A DNA stretch of 61,653 bases from Gnetum montanum (Eukaryota > Streptophyta > Gnetopsida > Gnetales > Gnetaceae), in assembly GCA_015680685.1 (NCBI GenBank), contig MNCI01005191.1, forward strand, positions 48,357 to 110,009. Reading direction: 5' to 3'. Positions 34,258-45,075 of this stretch are shown here, one piece after another. The first letter of the stretch is position 1, and the number at the start of each line of letters is the position of its first letter. The position numbers were made by a program, and so were the translations under genes. Below the pieces are notes generated by a model. That model was not told the DNA's origin. It worked only from the letters and a program-made list of their open reading frames with translations, and did not search any database.

Positions 34258-35515
34258 TGTACCATTCGAAATCATCGGTCTTCGGCTGGAAGGAAATAGA
34301 GACCGTGGGATCACAGGACACGCATAGAAGACCCTACCTTCGCCTGAGAGCGAGCTGGAATGAACGAAGGCAGGGTACCTTGGGTGGTCCGCACGCGGAT
34401 CAAACAAGGATTTCCCTGAACGTACACTGAAGTGCAATACGCTAGGTTATACGTGAACGGCGTAACAGTCGTAAATCAGAGCGTAAACAGCGTAACTGAT
34501 GCGAACAGAGCGTAAACGTAAACGAGCGAAAACAGAATACATGCAACAATTAATGCAAACTGTAAACGATTTTGGGAAGAAAATGTAACAATGGCATTAC
34601 AGAATGAAAGTACAGTGCACCAGTCTAACGTAGTTGTGACTGGAACACAAGGCGAACGAAAAGCCTCGGTGGATGCAAGGATGATTGTGGCTGGTTCACA
34701 CTGTAGGCATAGTGTAGAGGCTGTATGCTTAGCGTACAGGGTTGTCCAGCGTAAAAGATTTTGTGCTCTGGTTCGCAGCATCTCTGCTCTCTGGTGTGCT
34801 CTAGAAATTTTGCCAACTGTCCTGAATCTTGTAAAAATTTAGGCTTTTATACAGGTTTTGACGTTAGACTCGAGTTGGGAGACACATGGCACGTTGATCG
34901 GGTGCAAAAGCGTAAGATTTACAAGTGTACAATCTATTACATTTGCTGGGCGTATACGCTGGGCATATACGCCATGTCTAGCGAGCGTAGACTTTGGGCG
35001 TATAGACTGGGCGTATACGTTGGAGGTGCTGGGCGTATGCGAACTTGTTGGGCGTAGATGTCATGGACGCTGGCGTATACACTGGGCGTATACGCTGGTG
35101 GATGCTGGGCGTATACGTTGGTGTGCTGGGTGTATACGCTGATAGTTGCTGCCTTGTGTCAATTCTTGCTTTGTAGTGCTGTTTCCATGCCGTCTCCGGG
35201 GATTTTATTGCCGGGCGTATACGTCTGTTGTACCTGCTAAGCGTACATGTGAGGCATGTACGCTGGGCATGTACGCTGTGAACTTGAGTGTACACGCTGG
35301 ACGTATATGCTGAGAATTTGAGCGTATACGTTGGGAATGTACACTTGGGCGTATATGCTGGGTGTATACGCTAAGACTGCATACTTAGTGAAAATTAAGC
35401 ATCTGATCTCCGAAGTTGCCATGTTTAGTATCTGATGTAGCTGTGGTCGTTTGTGGGTCCCAGGGACCTGTTTCTTGTTGAAGAAGTACTAAGCTCGAAA
35501 TTTTGTGGTGTTTCA
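34258..35515 (-). mobile_element. E3 5' LTR
   Basis: On the minus strand it runs from TGAAACACC to TGGTACA, 1258 bp. The part 35515-34783 matches the left LTR. The part 34782-34258 is present only here. GCGTATACGC words are dense at 34945-35375, with others at 34430-34760. The flank is aagaa at 35516-35520. Confidence 0.8.
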
Positions 35516-35932
35516 AAGAAGAATGATGAGTATTTGTGGCATGGCATGTCAAGGCCAATCAAGTGTTCCCGTAGTTGCCGTGTCCATGAAAAGAGCCGAC
35601 TCCATCAAACATTGGAATATCAGCATGGATGACTCATAATCCACAAATAGAAGAGGAGAAATGTCAAGTGCTTCTTCAATGGTATCAATCTCAGAAGATT
35701 GGCACACATAACAAAGGAAAGACACCCATGGAGGAGCCACCACTACTGGGAACCCCATGAGTTCCACAAATTTTGTCATTTTGTGTTTATGTCCCAATTT
35801 TGTCATATCCACTACGGCATGAATAAATTTCTAGTCAGTTAATAATCCCATACCCATCCACTGTGTATTCAATTGAGCTTATTCCTCATCTTCTTTGACT
35901 TGAGGACGAGTTTTTACTCAGTCGTGGGGGTA
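35516..35932 (+). other. E2 3' region, second part, with polypurine tract
   Basis: Continuation of E2 after E3. It ends with CAGTCGTGGGGGTA at 35919-35932. A minus-strand open frame at 35549-35812 is of unknown meaning. Confidence 0.75.
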
Positions 35933-36658
35933 TGATGAAGCGCTATATAGTCGATGCGTCGACTAGGCCACGTATACAGGGCCCCATATACATGGCCACG
36001 TCAATGCAGCCCCGTCGACACAACCTTCCTGCGTTGACACAACCCCGTTGACACAGCCTTCCTGCATCGACGTGGCCTCGTTTATGCAGCCGCCTATCCT
36101 GGCCTATAAATAAGAGGGCCTTCCGCCTTATTTAGAAATCTTTGGAGTTAGTTGTAGCGAAGCTCTTGCATTTTTTTCGTAAAAGTTAGATTATTTTCCC
36201 AATGCATGCCCACAGTGTGATGTTTGTAATTGTATGACACCTTTATTCGAGTGTGACATACTTGGATGTGCACATGAGCGGAAATAAAGATCAAGATTAC
36301 TTCGTCATTGCAGCATTCACTTAGTTTNCTGTGCTTGGTAATCCCAGTAGTAGTCATGCACGAGGTCCAAGATGTGTACGGATGATTAAGGAACGGGTGC
36401 TCATCACACTTAGGTTAGCTTAGACTTCATTTCCTATTACTCATTAGTTGAATCAAGATTATATTCCATTGTCTCTAGGAGTAGCACTAGTTTAGGATCA
36501 CATCATACACCTCACTTTGGACTAAACTGTATGTGACAACTGCAATCAACGTGTAACTATTTAGATACCACAACTAGCCTATCCACGGAGTTCGACCGAA
36601 TCGTGCGTGAATGCTCGTATTCGTATGGTTGAGTGTAGGGGTACCTAGCCACTCATCA
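35933..36658 (+). mobile_element. E2 3' LTR (family B)
   Basis: TGATGAA...CTCATCA. TATAAATA at 36105-36112. U3 contains a short GTTGACACAACC/GTCGACACAACC repeat set (36008-36075), longer than in the 5' LTR. A single N at 36327 lies at nearly the same place as the N in the 5' LTR. Confidence 0.93.
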
Positions 36659-37476
36659 ACGAGTATTATGGGACTCCCTATTCTAGGGGTGATATTCTGC
36701 AAGCATATCATCCTTCTCATCCAGCCACATCTCTTCCACCAATAGCTCAACTACCACCTGCTCCAACGATGCAAGGTAAAATCCCTACATAGTCACAGCA
36801 ACGTAATGCCACAAGGGCTGCTAACTCTCAACCTACTGTTGGTTCCAACAACCACATGAAGAAAAGACCTTTCTTTAGAATCAACAGACCAACCAAGCCA
36901 TTGCAATCACAAGCGGTTGATTCCTTAGATGGCTTAGTATCAATCAAAACTTTGGAGCCTCCTTCAACTCAACCACCACACTCAATGCATATGGTCATGC
37001 TAACACATGGCATTATTGACTGGATCAAAGTTGGCCACCTTCCTAAGAAATTCTTTGATCCTGGGAGTCCTCTGATATACTTACAAATTGTTGGAAATGT
37101 GCTGTGCAAGGCTCTTTTGGATTCAGGTTTTGGTGTCAACCTGATTTCTCAAGAAATGTACAAAGCCTGGAACCTACCTCCATTAAAAAAGGGCAACATC
37201 CATCTAGAGTTGGCCGACCAGTCCATCACTGTCCCATTGGGACTGGTGGAAGACATTGTTACCACTATTTGTGGGTGGTCGTACCTAGTTGACTTCCTAG
37301 TGATTCAGGTAAACAATGGTAGGGGGGACTTCCCAATCATAATGGGAAGAGCATGGCTAAGCACCATCGATGCACATCTAGGAATCCATGATCTTTCCCT
37401 AGAAATATCAAAGGAAAATACATCTGGAAAGATCAAGAAGAAGAAAGTTCTGTGCATCACATACAATGATACATGA
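36659..37476 (+). pseudogene. pro: E1 gag tail and protease
   Basis: The gag reading resumes at GAG-TAT-TAT (EYYGTPYSRG) after E2. From 36856 a 206-residue open frame holds the Gag-protease border and a well-preserved protease: ALLDSGFGVNLIS (active site DSG, about 37110-37148), LELADQSITVPLGLVEDI, FPIIMGRAWLSTIDA and a Lys-rich end at 37440. This is the best protease in the window and still has all key boxes. A single TAG at 36790 lies upstream. Confidence 0.9.
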
Positions 37477-39260
37477 TGTAATTGTGTGCAGAGGTCATGG
37501 CTTGTGCAAAGTTTAACATTGCTTACATACAATCAGTGTGCACAAGTGATCAACATACAAAGATGCCTGTATACATCAGCCACACAATAGGAAGGCACCC
37601 AGTGGCTGACAACTGATCAAGAAATCAGTTCATCATATGCATGGAACCAACTGAGGGTTTGACTTGCGCTTACATAAATAGCATAGATGCATTAGAGCAA
37701 GTCCACTGCCAACTTCCAAGTCTTAACCTTGAAAATGTCAACTAGGGAAAGTTGGAAATCCTTGAGAAATTTAAGTAGAAGCCCCTCGAGCTGAAACCAT
37801 TTCCCACTAGTATGGAATAGACGTTCCAAAAAATGAAAAATCAATAATTATCAATGTTAAGCTTGCTCCTCAACAGAAAGAAGAACTGCTAAAGGTAATC
37901 AATAGATGGTTAAAAGCCTTCACTTGGTCATATCCCAAATTAACCAGAATAGATCCTAGGATATGCCAACATAGGATTTACACCGACCCCTCCATGAAGC
38001 CTCGAAGACAACTGCAGAAGCGTTTGAACCCAAAGCTAAAGTAAGTAGTCAAGGAAGAAATTGAACAGCTTCTCAAGGCTGGGTTCATATACCCCATTGC
38101 TGATAGCGAATGGGTTAGCCCCTTAGTTATTGTGCCTAAAAAGGGAGATAAATGGAGTGTGTGCATAGATTTTAGGCTACTGAATATGGCAACATTCAAA
38201 GATCACTTTCCGTTGCCATTTTTTGACCAAGTCTTAGACACCATCGCAGGGCATCACTACTACAGTTTTCTAGATGGATATAGTGGATATAATCAAATAC
38301 AGATAGCCCCAGAAGACCAAGCCAAGACTATGTTCACTAGTCCTTGGGGAACATTTGCATACAAATAGATGTCGTTTGGCTTGTGCAATGCCCCTGCAAC
38401 ATTTCAACAACTAGTTCTAAGCATCTTCGAATAGTAGATAGGAAATGGTGTGGAGGTCTTCTCCACTTATGGAGCAAACTTTGATCAAGCCTTGGACCTA
38501 TTGGAGCAAGTGTTAAAAAGATGTGTAGAAACCAATTTGAGGCTCAACTGGCAGAAAAGTCATTTGATGGTCCAAGAAGGCATAGCACTAGGGCACAAAA
38601 TCTCACACATAGGGATAGAGGTAGATCCCGAGAAAATCAAAATTATCCAAGGAATTATCCATCAACTGAAAACTGTCAAAGATATTTGGTCATTCCCTGG
38701 ACATACTGGCTACTATAGGAGATTTATTGAGAATTTTTCAAAGGTTGCCAAACCATTGGTGGAATTAATGAAAAAATACGTACCTTTCGAGTGGACCAAG
38801 GAATGTGAATAAGCTTTTCAAACACTAAAACAAAAGCTAATAGAAATACCCATTCTACAGGCTCTTGACTAGTCCAAATCATTCCATATCATGACTGATG
38901 CATCCAACTATGCTTTAGGAGCCACACTTACACAATTAGATGACCAAAAGTGTCCTTATTACATCCGATGTGCAAGTAGAAGTATCGCTGGTGCACAACT
39001 TAACTACACTACCACTGAGAAAGAATTAATGGCTGTAGTGTTTGCACTAGAAAATTTTAGACACTATGTATTGGGATATAAAGTATATATACATACAAAT
39101 CATAGTGCAATCTGGTTCCTCATGAATAAGCCAATGGTAAGCCCTCGTATCATATGATGGCTTGTAATCTTACAAGAGTTCAATTTAATGATGATCGATC
39201 GCAAGGGCACCGAGAATGTAGTTGTTGATCATTTATCTTAGTTGCGATGGGATAAAAAAA
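37477..39260 (+). pseudogene. pol: E1 reverse transcriptase and RNase H
   Basis: The RT part is readable from about 37850: WVSPLVIVPKK (38114), FLDGYSGYNQI (38266), FGLCNAPATFQ (38375), ETNLRLNWQKSH, GHTGYYRRFI. The catalytic box expected after VEV is missing: GVEVFSTYGANF at 38448-38480 lacks the four residues FMDD seen in E5. RNase H follows with MTDASNYALGA (38891), TTTEKELMAVVFAL and HTNHSAIWF (TDHAAL in relatives). Stops at about 38042, 38366, 38433, 38810 and 38870. The copy could not copy DNA even if the stops were read through. Confidence 0.9.
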
Positions 39261-40697
39261 AAGGATGAGTATCCAATTTTTGATCATTTCCCTGATGAAT
39301 TCCTCTTTGCTGGTGTAGTGAATAATCAATCACCCATTAAGACAAATTGGAATAGTAGCATTCTTACCTATCTGCTCACCCAACAAACACCACAAGATTT
39401 AAACCTTAAGAAGAAACAATAGTTTCTTCACCGAGCCAAGTACTTTATGGAGATCAATGGGCAACTTTACAAAGTGTGTTCCAATGGCTTGGTTCAATGG
39501 TGTGTTCCTGATATAGATCAACTGCGAGTTCTCCAAGACACTCATGAGGGTCCTTGTGGGGGTTATTACGCTGGGATATGAACAACCATCAAAATCTTGC
39601 TTGTAGGATATTATTGGTCTATAATATTTCAGGATGCCCATGATTTCATCCAATCTTGTGAGCACTGTCAATGTGATGGGGGGAATGATTGCTAGAATGG
39701 AGGGTCTGCAACAATGGATTCAACTGTTAGAACCCTTTGACATTTGGGGAATTGATTTTATGGGGCTGATTACACCAATGTCCAATGGAAAAGCCTATAT
39801 CATTGTTGCTATTGATTACCTAACTAAATGGGTAGAAGTAGCTACTATTAAGGATTGTACATCATCTACAGCTGCACGATTTGTTCAACAACAAATCATA
39901 AACAAGTTTGGTGTGCCTCGTGCACTTATTTTAGAAAATAGTACCCACTTCACAGGTGCAACTTTTTAAAATTAATGCAACACTTAGGGGTTGAGCATAA
40001 ATTGACTACACCATACCACCCCTAAGCGAATGGTCAAGCAGAAGTCACCAATAAGAAGATTACGAAGTTATTAATAAGAACTGTTAGCAAGCTTAGGTGA
40101 GACTGGAGCACTAAACTGAATGATGCTCTTTGGGCATACCACTTCACATGGAAACTCCCTACAAGCTACTCTCCCTATGAGTTAGTGTACGGTAAATTAC
40201 CAATGCTTCCCATTCAAATGAAGCTCTATACACTATCCATGACATGTAACCTCAACCTTGACCTTGATCTAGCACAGAAACAATGGTTAGGAACCCTTAA
40301 CTTGCTAGATGAAAATCGACTAGCTACCTTGTCATCTAACAAGTTGCACAAGGCATTCAATAAACAATGTCATGACCTAAGGATTAGGAAAGTTAAATAT
40401 CAACAGGGAGATAAGGTTCTCTACTGGAATCCCACACATGTGCCACAACATACTAAATTTCAAACATTGTGGGAAGGACCTTATATTATTTATGCAACTT
40501 TTCCTTCAGAGGCCATGACAATATACAAACCTGAGAGCCTAGACAAGAAACTGTTGGTTAACGTACAACAAACCAAACCTTTCCATGAGCTTAGGATAGC
40601 TAGTACACATGCTACCTCTCTTGGTGGACAACCTTGCTCACTATTTCAAATCTCCTTCTTCCAACTTAGTTGTGGAGGAGATGGCCACCTATGCTAA
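39261..40697 (+). pseudogene. int: E1 integrase
   Basis: HEGPCGGYY and QSCEHCQ (39542-39672) form the HHCC zinc part, broken by a TGA at 39579. The core has GIDFMG (first Asp), LILENSTHF where relatives have a DNG triad (second catalytic Asp is Glu here), and NGQAEVTNK (catalytic Glu, about 40031). The C-terminal domain with WEGPYIIYATF runs to KPFHEL near 40595 and a tail ending at 40697. Stops at 39969, 40024 and 40096. Confidence 0.88.
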
Positions 40698-42562
40698 CCG
40701 TTCTAGGCCCTTAGTTCTTTTTAAATTTTTGTTTTACACATTCTTTTAACTTTTCTTATTTTTGTTTTACACCATCGTTCATGTTTTTACTATTTCTTTG
40801 TTTACTTGATTTACTTTTATTTGTCATCTAATAAGTGCTCATGATGGTGGATTGAATTATATCATATTGATTGCTACTTTTTGATTTTAACCTTTGAATT
40901 ATGATGCTAATATTAAGGTATGGTTATTTTGGTAAAACAGGAAATGAGTTCACGTCGTCCACTCATCCATACAACTCTATGGTCTCCTTTGGCTTGGAAT
41001 TATATAGTCCTTTTTTTTAAAGTAAACTTTTAATGAATTTGTCGCTGGGTATTTTTCAAACCAAGGAAAGACTTAAAGGATGAAAAGGATGTGACTTCAA
41101 GGGGATTCGATGCATCTATGCTGGCCATTCTCTTGGGTGCTTGGATGCTTTTTCTTGGGTTTTCTACCATTTTGACATTGTTCAAAAATCAGGAAGCAGA
41201 GTGAATAAAAATAAGTCTTTGCATGGTATGGTTCTCACGCAAAAAAAAAAAAAAGAGAGTGAGAATTCAAAGCACACCCCTTAGACATAATAAAGCAATA
41301 TGGGCTACTAGCATTGGTTATGGAACTAGAAATACATGTTACACATGCCTGAAGGTTCCCTCGAACTAAGGCCCTTTCTCACTTCCTACTTCTCCATCTC
41401 GCTCTCCTTAGAATGGTGGTGACTCTTTATAGAAGCATTCTTGTCACTTCAAGTGGATGGATTGGTCAAGTGTGTTGATGCTAGGTCATTAGATGTGGTT
41501 TGTTTGAGTTTGGATTTGGGATGAGTTCTACTCAATCACATTAACCATAAAATACACAAGGGGCTTTACACAACCTTGTTCTTGGGATTCCGTTCCATTC
41601 TCTCCTCTCCATCTTTCTTTCCATTTTCCACCTCATTGCCAGTTTTATCATTAGTTCCTTCTGGGTTGATGCATTGTTTTTCTTTGGTGAATTCTTGTGG
41701 GTAAGTTTTTAACTCTTGCTTCCAAATGACATTCCTAGAGCCTACGAACTCTTTGGTTTGTGGGTTTTTCAAGGCATAAAAGGCATGAGCCTGCTTTGGG
41801 GAGGACCCACTAACATTTCTTTTTGGTGCAATTGTTAACTTCTTTCCCTTAAACATTTCCTGCAATCAATCATTTCTTGTTTCATCCCCATCCATGACAT
41901 CCATTTTATTAGCGTTGCCATTGATATTTTTTCCCATCTTTCTTGTTCCTCATATTTTTCCATCTTATAGCTATTAGAGGTTCACTCTTAGTCGTGGGGG
42001 CCCTGGCACAAATTTTTCAATTTTCTCCATTATACTATTTACCTAACCCCTACACCTTGGATAGTCACTTGTGATAAATCTTCAAACCAATTTTTGCCAT
42101 AATCACAACTTAGCTAATGCGCTTCATATCGAGGCAAGGTATCAACTGCATTATGGTTTATTTATTCTTGCTCATTTGTGACTGTGTTGTGTGTGCAGAT
42201 GATGATCATACAAACAATGGACTGGGCCTAAAGGAAGCACTTGAGATGGATTGAAACTGGAGCATTTACAAAAGGAGCAAGTCTGGTGGATAAACAACGG
42301 AAGGTGCAATCTTAGCATTAGTAGCAATACGCTTCATTTTCTTTCTCTCTCTTTTTCTACAAGCTGTCAAATAAAGACTTGGATGTCATTTATGTATGAG
42401 TGTTCACCACAATGGTCATGAATACTAATGTTGTAATATGCTTATTGATCCATTCACTGGGCACGTTGAGTCTGTCATCCCATTCCACCATTAGTTGTCA
42501 ATTAGTCAATGATCCCATACCTTCCCAATATTTTGTAAGGAACTCGAGGATGAGTTTTCATT
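40698..42562 (+). other. E1 3' untranslated region
   Basis: It repeats the landmarks of 3536-5244: CTTCAAGGGGATTCGATGCAT (41096, first 20 bases shared), GTCTTTGCATGG, an A-run at 41241, the antisense segment (41566-41865), GAGGCAAGGTATCAACTGCA and a CT-rich stretch (42339-42358). No sense gene. Confidence 0.75.
41566..41865 (-). CDS. antisense open frame in the E1 3' region, unknown function
   Basis: A 99-residue open frame with SGSSPKQA near its N-terminal third and EFVGSRN...IWKQELK further on, Lys/Glu-rich at the end. Parts of the same reading are found, in broken form, antisense in the 3' regions of four other copies (about 4260-4600, 16950-17010, 50640-50710, 58865-58930). No known domain was recognised. 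It may be a remnant exon of a larger antisense gene. Confidence 0.4.
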   Translation of the reverse strand: MQEMFKGKKLTIAPKRNVSGSSPKQAHAFYALKNPQTKEFVGSRNVIWKQELKTYPQEFTKEKQCINPEGTNDKTGNEVENGKKDGEERMERNPKNKVV

Positions 42563-42576
42563 CAGTCATGGGGGTA
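42563..42576 (+). promoter_or_regulatory. polypurine tract of E1
   Basis: CAGTCATGGGGGTA immediately before the 3' LTR. Confidence 0.88.
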
Positions 42577-43473
42577 TGATAAGAGCAGTTACTCTAGTGG
42601 TTTATTCTAATTATTAGAGTGGTAGTTTCTCTAAAATTAGGGTGGCAGTTTTTCTAAAATTAGAGTGGTAGTTTTTCTAATTATTAGAGTAGTTACTCCC
42701 AAGCCTATAAATACAATGTCCATGTGCACAATTTGGAGAGGAAGTCTTGGGAGGAGGTCTTGGAGGAAGTCTTGGAAGGAAGTCTTTCAAGGGAAGTCTT
42801 TTAGAAGTCTTTTAGGAGTCAAGTTAGAGTATTTTCCAAGTGCCCGTAGTAGGAGGTCTAAGTGTGGACGGATCTTTATTCAAGCATTGTGTACCTGAGC
42901 ACACCTTGTGTACGACAATAAAGATGAGCTCTTGGATTCATCCTTGCAGCACTTGAGATTTGTTTTCTTACTCATTTCCTTTATTTTATTTTCTTCTACA
43001 TTTATTTTATTTTATTTTATGCACTTTACATTTTTGTTATTAGCACACAAAGTACGATCACTTCGAGCATGCGTGTAACACTTGGTAACCCAATAACAAT
43101 TAGCATTTGGTAATCCCAGTAGTGTTGTGCTGGTTCATGATGTGTACGAAAAGTGAGAATGGATATTGGTGTTAGGATTAGTTTAAAGCCTAGTTAATCA
43201 TTGGTTAAGTTAAATTAGTCACTTAGTTATCTCTCTCTCTCCTCCCTTATTAGCATCAGGACATAAAAACATAAAAGCTATAAAAATCATATGCCTCAAA
43301 CTTACTTAACCATACAATCGTGACATACAAGTGAGTTTGGGAAGACAACGATCAACCAACCCATCCTTGTTCTACAAAGGTGCATAGGCACTTAGTCCTT
43401 GGAATTTGACCAGATCATGCATGAAACGCTTGTATTCATATGGTTGAGCGTAGGGGTACCTTGCCGCTCATCA
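42577..43473 (+). mobile_element. E1 3' LTR
   Basis: TGATAAG...CTCATCA, 897 bp. TATAAATA at 42706-42713. Compared with the 5' LTR it has fewer 23-bp U3 units, and a GGAAGTCTT-type repeat is expanded at 42738-42815. Confidence 0.95.
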
Positions 43474-44550
43474 CTTCCCTTTATCATCAGGATTCTTGAA
43501 GTAATATTTGTTGAGTAATACTTAAAATTTTTCCTCTTCTATCTTGGGATCATGTATCGTCCATGCTTGTTAAGTGATATGTGATGGAGCTGGTACATCC
43601 CATGAACATGGTAATTGTAGGAATATTTGATTTACCTTTACATACCAGGTTGTAAACTACCATTATTCTTTTTCAAATTCTCTAGCTATTTTTCTTAGTT
43701 CCTAATAATTAGACATTCTATGAGCTAGGTTAGCTGCTACATCCTTCTAGCCCTGGTAGCTAGCCTTTACTACTTCAAGTTCAAAATTTACCACATGCAG
43801 TTTCTGCAAAGCATCTTTTCTGTCAGTAAATTCTTTCTCATATAAGGCATATACCGCTGCTACTTATTACTCCAATACATTCATTGGCCTTCCTACTGTT
43901 AACATGGCCAAGATAGCATAGCAAAGATTTGCTAACCCCTTGTACTCTATGAGATCCTCAATCTACAGGTCTTTATTTTTAATTTCTACTTAGTAGACAT
44001 GGGCTAGGCTATCCAAGATTGGTTGCTAGTCTAGATTTTGCACTAAAAGGGAACTGATCTTGGCTTTAGCTATCTAGATTTCTTTCTTGTTAATCTGCTT
44101 GTACATGCCCACCTAATCTCAGAAATGCTCTTTGAGTCGTTTGTGCTTCTTAGCCTCATTTTGCCATGCGTTGATCTCAATTACAGATTTATGTCTAATT
44201 GCATGGACTTCTTCCATTGATAAGGTCCTATTTTCTTAGGCTAAGTGACTCATGTCTTGGTTGACATGAACTAACTATTCTCAAAGTTGTTGAATGCTTT
44301 CCTCAAGAATCTTCTTTTGTTGCTCAAATTTGGTCAACCGAGCATTGTCTGTAGCTATTTGTTTATTTTCCTCTTATAAGGCAGCAAGCACTTTTGCATG
44401 TGTGTATGTTTATGCTTCTACCATTGACACATCCCATATTAGCTTCTTCTTCTCTCATTCCATCTTAGATTGTGGTTGATGAAGCGATTCACATGGTCTA
44501 TTCGAAATTGGTCAAGTTGGTCAAGCGTAATGAACTGCGTTGAATCTCAA
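43474..44550 (-). pseudogene. degenerate coiled-coil coding sequence in a retroelement
   Basis: One minus-strand frame stays coherent over about 350 codons with some twenty stops, mostly TAG. It is rich in Glu, Lys, Gln and Leu (for example KFEQQKKILEESIQQL near 44310-44260, LQKLHVVNFELEVVKASYQG near 43790) and ends toward FKNPDDKGK at 43480, beyond which E1 is inserted; the reading may run on to 9880. It lies where RT should continue upstream, and just before a 3' tail and LTR downstream. I do not recognise the family. It could be an extra ORF of the element or a captured host sequence. Confidence 0.5.
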
Positions 44551-45075
44551 ATGTAGCCCCGTAGGTGGAGAAGTCATCCATGAATACTTCCACCTTGCTA
44601 TCAATTTGCTATTGAAATATGCTTAGGATAAGTCATTGGAAGGTTGTAGGGGCATTGCATAGGCTAAAAAGGCTTGTGAATATGGTTTTGGACTGATCCT
44701 TAAGTGCAACTTGGATTTGATTATAGCCACTATAACCATCCAGAAAGCTGTAGAAGCAATGCCTAGAGATGGTGTTTAACACTTGGTCCAGAAATGGCAA
44801 TGAAAAATTGGTCTTTGTAGATCACCATGTTTAAAAACTTAAATTCAATACAAATCCTATGCTTTCCACCTTTTTTGGTACTATCATAAGTGGGCTAACC
44901 CATTCGCTATCTGTAATTGGATAGATGAACTCCACCTTAAGGAGTTGTTCACTCTCCTCCTTGATGATCTACTTCAGTTTGGGGTTCAATCGCTACTATA
45001 GCTACCTCTTTGGATTTATGGAAGGATTAGTATAGATGTGGTGTTGGCTTATCCTAGGATCAATCCTAGTGAGCT
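44551..45075 (-). pseudogene. pol: E5 reverse transcriptase, N-terminal half
   Basis: The minus-strand reading gives SEWVSPLMIVPKK, FLDGYSGYNQIQ and VEVFMDDFSTYGA (44595-44555), so the catalytic FMDD is kept. RT then ends abruptly at about 44551, in the middle of the palm, and unrelated coding begins. Stops and small deletions are frequent. Confidence 0.8.

Larger units (their letters stand above)
17268..35515 (-). mobile_element. E3: Tat-lineage element carrying an antisense spliced gene
   Basis: The minus-strand order is 5' LTR (35515-34258), primer site (34252-34235), leader (34231-33623), gag (33622-29451), protease and linker (to 28711), a spacer that contains the antisense gene 23581-28136 on the plus strand, RT and two RNase H domains (22908-20750), integrase (to 19409), 3' spacer, polypurine tract (18073-18057) and 3' LTR (18056-17268, incomplete). 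The archaeal-type RNase H and CX2HX4HX4C-like gag motif place it in the Tat lineage. It lies in the 3' region of E2. The flank at the right is aagaa; the left duplication is not found because the left LTR is truncated. Confidence 0.88.
13135..36658 (+). mobile_element. E2: gag-only Athila-like element with E3 nested inside
   Basis: The LTRs are 13135-13837 and 35933-36658. Primer site, gag, a 3' region and polypurine tract are present, and protease, RT, RNase H and integrase are absent. E3 occupies 17268-35515, leaving about 5.3 kb for E2. The structure is that of a non-autonomous element which would need enzymes from relatives such as E1. It sits in the gag of E1 with a 5-bp duplication. Confidence 0.9.
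9914..43473 (+). mobile_element. E1: Athila-like Ty3/gypsy element with a 23.5-kb nested insert
   Basis: The 5' LTR is 9914-10814 and the 3' LTR 42577-43473. Between them lie a tRNA-Asp type primer site, gag, protease, RT, RNase H, integrase, a long 3' region and a polypurine tract. Flanks are ctttc (9909-9913) and cttcc (43474-43478), a 5-bp duplication with one difference. E2 with E3 inside occupies 13135-36658, and removing it leaves about 10.0 kb, a usual size for the lineage. All genes carry stops, so the copy is dead. Confidence 0.92.

Noticed and set aside
34858-35295. Similar open frames in the right E3 LTR
   Set aside because: Same motif-repeat effect as in the left LTR.
35549-35812. 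87-codon minus-strand frame in the E2 3' region
   Set aside because: Open but with no recognised motif and no matching reading in E1 or E7; mentioned only under the region.
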